Of a DNA stretch of 48,206 bases, positions 41,105 to 48,206 are shown piece by piece. Under the pieces are notes generated by a model. It did not search any database. It worked only from the letters and a program-made list of their open reading frames with translations, and was not told where the DNA came from. Numbering within the stretch: position 1 is the stretch's first letter; each line of letters starts with the position of its first letter. The position numbers were made by a program, and so were the translations under genes. The DNA comes from Candidatus Dormiibacterota bacterium (lineage in GTDB: Bacteria; Chloroflexota; Dormibacteria; Aeolococcales; Bog-877), in the NCBI GenBank assembly GCA_027313505.1, contig DAHVDN010000021.1:1-48206 (forward strand), given 5' to 3'.

Positions 41105-42772
41105 TCAGCCGCGGACTGGAAGGGAGGGCAGGGCAATAGGCGGGTGGGTGGAGCCTGGTGCGACCCGACGGAGGACCAGCACGGGGGCCCCGAGAACGGG
41201 ATCGAAGTTCTGTTGTACGTAAGCCTCCAAAGAGAAGTTCCAGGGAATCCGCAGGTAGCTGAGGGGGGTCAGCACCAGGTATTGAGCCCGTTCGAACATG
41301 CGCAGCCACGTGGGAGCAGCAGCCTGGGCCGGAGGGCTGGTCGGATCTTGGTTTCCGGAGACGGAGATCGTCGTCCCCAGGGCATCAACCATCGCCGGGC
41401 AGTTGGGCTTAGTGGATACAAAGCGGTCGGCATTCACTGTGAACTCGCTGTCGTCTGTGACCACGCAGGAGCCCGCTGGGATGACCGCGGCGATCGCGGC
41501 GGATGGATCAGGAGCGCGCTGGAGCAGGACCGGGATGGCGAGCGCATGAAAACCGGCCACTACGCATAGGGCGGCCGTCAGAGTCACCACCTTCTGGGGC
41601 CAGAACGCCGCCATCCGGCCGACGCTCAGCGCCAGTAGCAAGGCGAGGAAAGGGGCGAGAAATGCCGCGTAGTGATAGAAAAAGTCGGGCGGCCAGGACA
41701 GGGCCACGGCTATGACCACGACCGAACCGATGGCGAAAGCCTCCAAGGTCGAGGGGCGAAGCCTGGCCAACGGCGCGGAACTCACGGAGCTGGGGGCGGC
41801 GCTGGCTCGCCAGACAAAGGCAGCGGCGACAAACAGCACGATGGCCAGCGCCGCGCCGAGCGCCAGCAGTTTATACAGGTGTCCTCCCGGGACCCCCAGG
41901 CCGGGCCACACGCTGGTCATGAATTCGAGGCGGTCGACGAGCGGCAGGCCAACCTGACCGGTGCGACTGAGCTGGTCCACAGCAACCTGGTGGATAAAGG
42001 CTTGTGGTGCCAGCAGCAGGAACGGCAGGCAGAAGACCAGCACCCCCGCCGCGTTTCCCAGCACGAAGCTGAGCGCTCGGGCAGGCCGTCGACCCAGGAG
42101 CAAGAGAAACAAGAGCGCCACCGGCAGGATGGCCCAGCTTTTCATCGTGCCTGCCAGCCCGAACGCTACTCCGCTCCAAAAGATCCGTGTCTGCATGTCG
42201 CTGAGTCGATCGTTGTCGAAGATCACAACTAGACCGACCAGACAGAAGAAGTTGAGAAACGGCTCGAGCAGCAGGGCTGACGAGGAAAGGATCGCGTCGG
42301 GGTACAGCGCCAACCCCAGACAGGCGACGGCGATCACCAGCGGTGAGCGATGGCGCAGAAGCCTGCCCAGGAGCAGGACATTGCCAAAGGAGACGACCAG
42401 CACCGCCAGCCGGGCGATCTCCAAAGCATGATGGGTGCCAAGGGGATAGGAGAGCAAGGCGATAGGTGCCAGCAGAAGAGGCACCCCCGGAGGTTGAATC
42501 AGGACGAAGTCGCGGTACGGGATTGAGCCGTGGACCAGTCGAATGGCGCTTCCAAAGTAGACGGCGTCGTCGTACTCCCATGAGCCGGTCAGATGGCCTG
42601 CGGCGATTAGGGTAGCCAGCCGGATGACCAGGCCAACTGTGGCAGCAGCGATGACGATGCTCGCCTTGGGGTGGCGTCGCAGACTGCCCGGGATCCATCG
42701 ACCAGCATCGGTTGACGACCCATTCAGAAGGAACCCGAACACCTCTGCCATGCGAGACGGGGGGGTGCTCAT
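41105..42772 (-). CDS. GT-C fold glycosyltransferase (ArnT/PMT/GT39-like)
   Basis: A 555-residue integral membrane protein with an extended N-terminal helix, then the loop containing EYDDAVYFGSAIRLVHGSIP, YRDFVLIQPPGVPLLLAPIA and about ten membrane segments. The DD pair in SWEYDDAVYFG fits the catalytic carboxylates of GT-C enzymes that use polyprenyl-phosphate sugars. The C-terminus (VTDDSEFTVNADRFVSTKPN) resembles the soluble part. The acceptor is not predictable; cell-wall or lipid glycosylation is plausible. ATG 42772 has no close competitor. Confidence 0.85.
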   Translation of the reverse strand: MSTPPSRMAEVFGFLLNGSSTDAGRWIPGSLRRHPKASIVIAAATVGLVIRLATLIAAGHLTGSWEYDDAVYFGSAIRLVHGSIPYRDFVLIQPPGVPLLLAPIALLSYPLGTHHALEIARLAVLVVSFGNVLLLGRLLRHRSPLVIAVACLGLALYPDAILSSSALLLEPFLNFFCLVGLVVIFDNDRLSDMQTRIFWSGVAFGLAGTMKSWAILPVALLFLLLLGRRPARALSFVLGNAAGVLVFCLPFLLLAPQAFIHQVAVDQLSRTGQVGLPLVDRLEFMTSVWPGLGVPGGHLYKLLALGAALAIVLFVAAAFVWRASAAPSSVSSAPLARLRPSTLEAFAIGSVVVIAVALSWPPDFFYHYAAFLAPFLALLLALSVGRMAAFWPQKVVTLTAALCVVAGFHALAIPVLLQRAPDPSAAIAAVIPAGSCVVTDDSEFTVNADRFVSTKPNCPAMVDALGTTISVSGNQDPTSPPAQAAAPTWLRMFERAQYLVLTPLSYLRIPWNFSLEAYVQQNFDPVLGAPVLVLRRVAPGSTHPPIALPSLPVRG

Positions 42773-43385
42773 GAACCGAACAGCCTACAGACCCCGGGTG
42801 CACTCTGAGGAAAAACGCTGCACCAGCTCTCATTTGGGCGGCGACCAGGGCGACCCCGGCGGCCGCGGTCACTTTGGCTCCTGGTGCACCGAGCCGGCAC
42901 CCCTTCCGCGGTCGGCCCCAGAGGCCCATGAGTGGCCTGAATATTGGTCCCGTGCACGCAGGCAGCCCCCAACCTTGTGAGCTGTCCTCCTCGTGAAGGG
43001 TCTTGAGGAGCCGCCCTTCAGCGCCCATGATGGGGAGGCGACCCCGAATCGGATCTCACTTGGGATTGGATGACGGAGCCGAGCCGTCGGACTCTTCGGG
43101 GTTCACCGTTGAGTGAAGCCCTCGGGTGGGGCCCTCTCCTGGGGACCCGCCTCGAGGTAGTTCTGGTAACCGGAACAGGTGGAGAGCTGGTCATGCAGCG
43201 ATGCCACGGTTTGAACAGAGTTTGCTGGACTCCAATTGTCGTCAGACTCTCGAAAGTGGGGATCGACGTCAACCGCGAGACGGCTCGCTGACGGGGCTCT
43301 CGTGGCCGACAGGCGACCCGATTCGTGCGAAGCAGGAGGGTGAATCGGAGGAAGGATCTTCCGTCCCGACTATCCTGAAGGGGTA
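42773..43385. other. Intergenic region between GT-C gene and typA
   Basis: 613 bases with no credible gene. An inverted repeat, TGCACCAG at 42819-42826 and CTGGTGCA at 42881-42888, is weakly suggestive of a hairpin but has no T-run. AAGG lies just before the typA ATG. Confidence 0.4.
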
Positions 43386-45236
43386 ATGGAGATCCGCAAT
43401 GACCTTCGGAACGTAGCCATCATCGCTCACGTCGACCATGGAAAGACCACTCTGGTCGACGCCATGCTGCGGCAGACGGGAGCATTCAGGGCGAACATGG
43501 AGCTCACCGACCGGGTGCTCGACTCCGGCGATTTGGAGCGCGAGAAGGGGATCACCATTCTCGCCAAGCACACCGCCATCCAGTATCAGGGCACCAAGAT
43601 CACCATCGTCGACACCCCTGGCCACGCCGACTTTGGCGGGGAGGTAGAACGGGCGCTTGCCATGGTGGACGGGGTCTTACTGCTGGTCGATGCTTCCGAG
43701 GGTCCCTTACCCCAGACTCGCTTTGTTCTTCGCAAGACGTTGGAAGCGGGTCTCGCTGTCATCGTCGTGATCAACAAGGTCGATCGCGCAGATGCGCGCG
43801 TGACGGAGGTGGTCCGGGAGGTGGAGGACCTCTTTCTGGACCTTGATGCCGCCGAAAATCAGCTCGACTTCCCCATTCTCTACGCCAGCGCCCGTCAGGG
43901 TTGGGCCAGCGTGGACCCCGCCCTCCCGGGGAAGGACCTGGTCCCGCTGTTCGAGACCATGCTGAGCTCGGTCCCAGCGCCCAGCTTTGACCCGGACCAC
44001 CCGCTGCAGGCCCTGGTTACAAATCTCGACGCCTCTGAGTATGTCGGGCGACTTGCGATCTGCCGGGTCCACCACGGCACCTTGCGCCGAGGGGAGAGCG
44101 TGGCCTGGTGTCGCGTGGACGGATCCATTCTGCGAGCCAAAATCACCGAGCTCTACGCGTCCAAAGCGTTGGAGAGGGTTGATGTTGACTTCGCAGGTCC
44201 TGGAGAGATAGTCGCGGTGGCCGGGTTTGCGGATATCTCGATCGGGGACACCCTGGCTGACCCCGACGACCCACACCCTTTGGCGGCGATCCTGGTGGAC
44301 GAACCGAGCCTCTCGATGACTTTGGGCATCAACACCTCGCCGCTGGCGGGTACTGAAGGGAGCAAGCTGACCGCACGGATGGTGAAGAATCGGCTGGATC
44401 AGGAGCTCGTGGGGAACGTGTCCCTCAGGGTTCTGCCGCTTCCCCGGCCCGATACCTGGGAGGTGCAGGGGCGCGGTGAGCTGCAACTTGCGGTGCTGGT
44501 CGAGACCATGCGGAGGGAGGGCTTTGAGCTCACAGTCGGCAAACCTCAGGTGGTAACCCGGGAAATTGACGGTCTGCTGCATGAGCCGATGGAGAGGCTC
44601 GCGGTGGACGTGCCCGAGGACTACCTCGGGGTTGTCACCCAGCTGCTTGCTCTCCGGCAGGGGAGGTTGGAGGAGATTGTCAACCACGGGACCGGGTGGG
44701 TCCGCATGGACTACCGGGTCCCGGCTCGCGGGCTGGTCGGGTTCCGCAGCGAGTTTCTAGTCGAGACAAGGGGCACCGGCGTCCTGCACAGCGTGTTCGA
44801 TGGCTGGGAGCCTTGGCACGGCGAACTCCGGACCCGGCGCAATGGGTCGATGGTATCTGACCGCCGGGGCATCTCCACCAATGAGGCTCTCCTGTCACTA
44901 CAGGACCGGGGGGTTCTCCTGATCGGCCCGGGAACCGAGGTATACGAGGGAATGGTGGTGGGGGAGAATGCTCGCACGGACGAGATGGACGTCAACCCCA
45001 CGAGGGAGAAGAAGCTCAGCAATATGAGGTCGTCGACCGCCGATGAATATGAGCGGCTGAGCCCGTTTCGACAGCTGTCGCTGGAGCAAGCGCTTGAATT
45101 CATCGGCGAGGACGAGTGTGTTGAGGTGACCCCCAAGTCGGTTCGCCTGCGCAAGGTCACCCTGGAGCAGGCGATGCGGGCTAGGCTGCGCCGACGGGGT
45201 CGCCACGAGGCTGAGGAGCTCGCGGTTTCCCGCTGA
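43386..45236 (+). CDS. typA: Translational GTPase TypA/BipA
   Basis: A 616-residue ribosome-associated GTPase of the EF-G family. G1 [17 protein letters not shown] (12-28), the switch I/G2 region [13 protein letters not shown]3 [11 protein letters not shown] and G4 NKVDR are intact. The rest of the G domain, a beta-barrel ([20 protein letters not shown]) and the BipA-specific C-terminus ([20 protein letters not shown]) follow. The protein helps ribosome assembly and stress growth. ATG 43386 gives the standard N-terminus ([12 protein letters not shown]). Confidence 0.97.
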   Translation: MEIRNDLRNVAIIAHVDHGKTTLVDAMLRQTGAFRANMELTDRVLDSGDLEREKGITILAKHTAIQYQGTKITIVDTPGHADFGGEVERALAMVDGVLLLVDASEGPLPQTRFVLRKTLEAGLAVIVVINKVDRADARVTEVVREVEDLFLDLDAAENQLDFPILYASARQGWASVDPALPGKDLVPLFETMLSSVPAPSFDPDHPLQALVTNLDASEYVGRLAICRVHHGTLRRGESVAWCRVDGSILRAKITELYASKALERVDVDFAGPGEIVAVAGFADISIGDTLADPDDPHPLAAILVDEPSLSMTLGINTSPLAGTEGSKLTARMVKNRLDQELVGNVSLRVLPLPRPDTWEVQGRGELQLAVLVETMRREGFELTVGKPQVVTREIDGLLHEPMERLAVDVPEDYLGVVTQLLALRQGRLEEIVNHGTGWVRMDYRVPARGLVGFRSEFLVETRGTGVLHSVFDGWEPWHGELRTRRNGSMVSDRRGISTNEALLSLQDRGVLLIGPGTEVYEGMVVGENARTDEMDVNPTREKKLSNMRSSTADEYERLSPFRQLSLEQALEFIGEDECVEVTPKSVRLRKVTLEQAMRARLRRRGRHEAEELAVSR

Positions 45237-45309
45237 AGAGCCCAGAATTCAGCGCGTGCCCAGTCCGCTTCTGTTTCGAACACTCAGCCGCACCCCTTAA
45301 CCTTGGGGA

Positions 45310-46215
45310 GTGGCAGAATTGAGTTCCATTGGTTTCGGAGAGACACCGAGCCCTGCGTCCGGCTCCTCCTTGGGCGCCGCGCGATTGGGAGTGGTGGGCA
45401 CCGGCGCAATGGCCGAGGCGATGGTGGCCGGCCTTCTCGGCCGAACGCTGATAGCGCCCGCCCAAGTCACCTGCAGCCATCCGCGACGACCTCGAAGGGA
45501 AGAACTGGAGGTGCGGTGGGGCGTCCATGTGACCGAATCCAATGTTGCAGCCGTGGCCGGAGCTGACGTGGTGATCCTGGCTGTGAAGCCTCAGGTGCTC
45601 TCCCATCTCATGCCTGAACTGGCGGGCGGGATAGCACCAGGCGCACTTGTGGTCAGCATTGTCGCCGGGGCCAGCACCGTGGTTCTCAGCCGTGGACTGA
45701 GACATCCAGCCATCGTGCGGGCTATGCCCAACACCCCCGCTCAGATCGGTTCGGGGATGACGGTGTGGTACGGGACCGCTGAGGTGGATGAGCGAGGGGT
45801 GGCCGCTACGCGTCAGTTGCTCTCCGCTCTCGGGCAGGAGTTTCGGGTGGAGGATGAATCCTTGGTGGCGATGGCCACCGCTGTCAGTGGCACCGGCCCC
45901 ACCTACACATTCCTGTTCCTGGAGGCGATGATCGACGCCGCAGTCCATCTTGGGTTTCCCAGGCATGTTGCACGCAGTTTGGTAGTTGGTACCGTGCTGG
46001 GAGCCGCCGAATTCGCAGCTAAGAGTGATCGGCACGTAGCTGAGCTCAGGGACATGGTCACCTCCCCAGGCGGGACCTCGGCGGCGGCCCTGGCCCAGCT
46101 GGAGCGCGGACGGTTTCGGACAGTCCTTGGTGACGCGGTGTGGGCCGCCTACAACCGGACCCTCGAGCTGGAGGCCAGACTCGACGACGCATCTCGTGGT
46201 TCCGAGAACGCGTGA
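45310..46215 (+). CDS. proC: Pyrroline-5-carboxylate reductase
   Basis: Final step of proline synthesis, reducing 1-pyrroline-5-carboxylate with NAD(P)H. Glycine-rich Rossmann motif GVVGTGAMAEAM (27-38), VILAVKPQVL, VRAMPNTPAQIGSGMT and the C-terminal ProC signature MVTSPGGTSAAALAQLERG are present. At 301 residues it is about 25 longer at the N-terminus than average; the first 25 residues (AELSSIGFGETPSPASGSSL) are low-complexity, so a downstream start near LGAARLGVVG is possible. Confidence 0.95.
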   Translation: MAELSSIGFGETPSPASGSSLGAARLGVVGTGAMAEAMVAGLLGRTLIAPAQVTCSHPRRPRREELEVRWGVHVTESNVAAVAGADVVILAVKPQVLSHLMPELAGGIAPGALVVSIVAGASTVVLSRGLRHPAIVRAMPNTPAQIGSGMTVWYGTAEVDERGVAATRQLLSALGQEFRVEDESLVAMATAVSGTGPTYTFLFLEAMIDAAVHLGFPRHVARSLVVGTVLGAAEFAAKSDRHVAELRDMVTSPGGTSAAALAQLERGRFRTVLGDAVWAAYNRTLELEARLDDASRGSENA

Positions 46216-46286
46216 CCGACCCCGAGGGAGGGCCTTGCCTCGCTGGCACCGGGCCCCGCTCGAGCGCCTCGGGATGACCAGAACCA

Positions 46287-46736
46287 ATGAATAGATCCTC
46301 CCCACCGTTATCCCTGTCACATGTCAATCCTCACGCGCCGAGCCGCCTCTACTTGCGGGGTGGGTTGCTGGTGATCTGTGCGGTGGGAAGTGCAGACATC
46401 GCCCAGTTCATCGTGGGTGGATGGGCCTCGCTCGCATTGCATCCGGGCCGCCTCGGAGGGTCGATGCTGGGCTTGACCCTGTGGCTCCTGCTGACGTTTG
46501 GGGCCTTGTTGGGTCTGGGGAACCGTGCAGTTCGAGGCATACGGGTTGGTATGGTCTGTCTGGCCGCAGCTCTGGCACTTGGCAGCGTCGCCCTGGTGCC
46601 AATCCACCTGGCCGCGGGCGCGGGCGGGGGCAGGGCCGTTGTCGGAGCTCTTCTGGCTCTGGTGGCACTTGCTCTTGCCTATGCTCAAAACAGGGCGGAG
46701 CCCGGACCAGTTGGGCTGCCGTCTGGTCGTTCCTGA
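46287..46736 (+). CDS. Small four-helix membrane protein
   Basis: 149 residues with four hydrophobic segments: LYLRGGLLVICAVGSADIAQ, LTLWLLLTFGALLGLGNRAV, VGMVCLAAALALGSVALVPI and VVGALLALVALALAYAQNRA. ATG 46287. No family recognised. It follows proC by about 70 bases on the same strand and may be part of its transcript. Confidence 0.6.
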   Translation: MNRSSPPLSLSHVNPHAPSRLYLRGGLLVICAVGSADIAQFIVGGWASLALHPGRLGGSMLGLTLWLLLTFGALLGLGNRAVRGIRVGMVCLAAALALGSVALVPIHLAAGAGGGRAVVGALLALVALALAYAQNRAEPGPVGLPSGRS

Positions 46737-47043
46737 ACGGCAGCGCACACAGGGTCGACGATCAAAAACCCCCCTGAGTCCGAGGTGTGGTGACGATTTG
46801 GATAGTCCGCGTCGATGTCTCAGCCCCGTGGCGACATACCCGCCGAGCAGGCAGGTGATCGGCCCGTCGGCTGGGTGACGTCTTGTCGCCTACCCGGACC
46901 ACGGCCGATCGGGCGAACCCTCTGGCGCGATCATTTCGAGAGGGGTTGCTACGGGGGCCCCAACCGGTGAGCTAAAAGCGGAGCGGGGTGTGGACATGTT
47001 CGCCGCACGCCGGCTGCCGGTGAACCCGAACATGGTTGGGTCG
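46737..47043. other. Gene-poor interval
   Basis: 307 bases without a gene I can support; it separates the membrane protein from a decayed recombinase. Confidence 0.4.
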
Positions 47044-47374
47044 TCATGACGGCTGAGGAGTGGGCCAGGGGATCTGGACCAACTTCCGGGGCCCCACACG
47101 TTGCATGGTCTCGGTGACGGGCGAGTACCGATTCAGAGTGATGGCCACGGTGGCGTGGACCAGCACCTCGCTCGCAACCTTTTAAAGTGCTGCTCGGCTG
47201 AGGAGCAAAGTCGAGGTCGTATGGCGGATGGCGGAACCTCACGGTGGGAAGGCCGGTTCGCTTCAGCAGTGGCAGGAAGTCGCGGCGAACCCCTTGATCG
47301 CGCTCAACGAGCCCGCCAACGAGTGTCGTGAAGACCAGGTCGCGGTCTGCCCAGGCGGCTCCGAGGCGCCACTA
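47044..47374 (-). pseudogene. Tyrosine recombinase/integrase C-terminal remnant, frameshifted
   Basis: On the minus strand, WADRDLVFTTLVGGLVERDQ and FLPLLKRTGLPTVRFRHPP read as the catalytic-domain lead-in of a phage-type integrase, followed one base out of frame by ASEVLVHATVAITLNRYSPV and TETMQRVGPRKLVQ, matching the usual GHATVAITLDTYSHV with the active-site Tyr retained (NRYSPV). The conserved RH segment is lost, there is a TAG at 47372-47374, and the N-terminal half is absent, so the gene is dead. No tRNA adjacent. Likely a relic of an integrated element. Confidence 0.7.
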
Positions 47375-47579
47375 AACACTTCCTCGACCTTGTAGTCCCA
47401 CTCCCTCATCTGTGGGCCTCAGCCGCCTTGCGCTGAGCGGGTTCCGACACTGGTGCCAAGGGGACAGTGAACGAGGTGACCGCAGATCTGCGGTCGGTGT
47501 TTGACCGGGCGCAGAAGGCGTTGCAGGCGCAAGGTGGCCCGGTCTCCGAGGGCCGTGGGGAGTTCAAGTGCCCTGCGGT

Positions 47580-48206
47580 TCATCGGGCAGTGCCCTGGAC
47601 TCGTGTCCGTAGAGTCGGTACTCCCGGACCGTCGAGCTGGTCCACGTAAGGAACGCGGCCAGCCATGCTCATCACCAAGGCGAGAGTCGATCCTGTGACC
47701 AACGGCCCCATGCCCGTGCCAAACGGCCCATCGTCTGCGCGCAGCTGCAGACCGGCAACGGTCGTCCGGCTGGCCACAGTGAAGTTCCGGCGCGCAAAGA
47801 AGTCAGCGACCGGCGTCAGCGCGTCAAGGGCCGGTGTCCGGGGCAGTCCCAGCGGCTGACGGATGTCTTGGGCGTGGACGACGATCTCGCCCAGGTAGGC
47901 CGGGGTGTGTCCCGAGGGGGCGGTGGTACTGCCGATGACGGCACGGAACCGGTCGAGCGTCTCGGCGGGGGTGCTGCCCAGATGCTGGATCAGCCGACGC
48001 TGATTGTGCACGTCGGCACGGAAACGCGCACCGAGCATGCTCCGCACCCACCGCCACTGAGTCATGCTTGCCGCGGCGGTGAGGTGGGCGACGACCTGCT
48101 CGACGTCCCACTGCCCGCACAGGGTGCCGTGCCGCCACTGCTCGGCACTGAGGTCCGACAGGTCCTCCGCAAGCGCAGTCCGTTCGACGCGCGCCAGCGC
48201 CCAGAG
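47580..48206 (-). CDS. MDMPI/TIGR03083 (maleylpyruvate isomerase) family protein, truncated by window edge
   Basis: The 209 visible codons extend to the right edge in frame (ALARVERTALAEDLSDLSAE then QWRHGTLCGQWDVEQVVAHL), continuing with TAAASMTQWRWVRSML and ending VPTLRTRVQGTAR-stop. The N-terminal WDVEQVVAHL segment is the MDMPI_N (DinB-like) helical motif; IVVHAQDIRQPLG is the metal-site helix. Such proteins are mycothiol-dependent isomerases or unassigned actinobacterial enzymes. The 5' end lies beyond the window, so the start and full length are unknown. An ATG at 48065 lies mid-domain and is not the true start. Confidence 0.85.
   Translation of the reverse strand, partial: LWALARVERTALAEDLSDLSAEQWRHGTLCGQWDVEQVVAHLTAAASMTQWRWVRSMLGARFRADVHNQRRLIQHLGSTPAETLDRFRAVIGSTTAPSGHTPAYLGEIVVHAQDIRQPLGLPRTPALDALTPVADFFARRNFTVASRTTVAGLQLRADDGPFGTGMGPLVTGSTLALVMSMAGRVPYVDQLDGPGVPTLRTRVQGTAR

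Noticed and set aside
42819..42888. Inverted repeat TGCACCAG/CTGGTGCA as a terminator
   Set aside because: Only 8-base arms with a 54-base loop and no T-run; probably chance in GC-rich DNA.
1..48206. CRISPR arrays and insertion sequences
   Set aside because: No regularly spaced direct repeats and no intact transposase were seen; the only recombination gene is the integrase relic near 47.2 kb.

Overview
The window is GC-rich chromosomal DNA with frequent GTG and TTG starts, tightly packed operons with ATGA or TGATG overlaps, and several actinobacterial-type families: an MDMPI (mycothiol-dependent maleylpyruvate isomerase) family enzyme, DUF4383, DUF664, a YHS-domain metal permease with CsoR, and an SrsABC-like phenolic-lipid cluster. 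It most resembles a free-living high-GC actinobacterium, possibly a deep-branching one such as Acidimicrobiia or a relative. No ribosomal marker is present, so this placement is inference.

Layout. 1-4135: a decayed methyltransferase, a beta-lactamase-fold serine hydrolase, a small membrane protein and a DUF664/DinB protein. 4136-7695: folE, an SDR reductase and a RibD-C/DHFR-like reductase in one overlapping operon (a putative pterin or folate module), then rsgA. 7743-10388: flavoprotein hydroxylase, type III polyketide synthase and a convergent ICMT-type methyltransferase, matching the parts of srsC-srsA-srsB. 10527-15039: a conserved small protein, an XRE regulator with two paralogous membrane proteins behind a promoter/operator, a variant aquaporin and a small ParB-like protein. 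15230-19143: acetoacetyl-CoA synthetase, an alpha/beta-hydrolase lacking its nucleophile, tRNA-Gln(TTG) and a LysE exporter. 19392-24166: DUF2785, membrane proteins, DUF4383 and a HExxH protein. 24487-25534: a decayed stretch (GNAT gene with an in-frame TAG, relE remnant).

25531-30503: a metal-response operon (COG0701 permease with two YHS domains, then CsoR) behind a CsoR-like operator inside a promoter; a MerR regulator diverging from hpnH across a 19-bp-spaced MerR-type promoter; and moaA. 30488-39280: a complete potassium-uptake locus. The minus-strand structural operon is a 27-aa membrane peptide, kdpF, kdpA, kdpB and kdpC. Regulation comes from a minus-strand kinase (the C-terminal half of KdpD) and KdpE, with a divergent gene encoding the KdpD sensor half as a tandem duplication (KdpD-Usp-KdpD-Usp) whose second P-loop is degenerate. 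40172-48206: a small Cys protein, DoxX, a GT-C glycosyltransferase, typA/bipA, proC, a membrane protein, a tyrosine-recombinase remnant and an MDMPI-family gene running off the right edge.

The strongest candidates for something undescribed are the split and duplicated KdpD, the XRE/twin membrane protein module with its own operator, the MerR-controlled orphan hpnH, and the CsoR/twin-YHS permease operon. All are read from sequence alone; no database search was possible.
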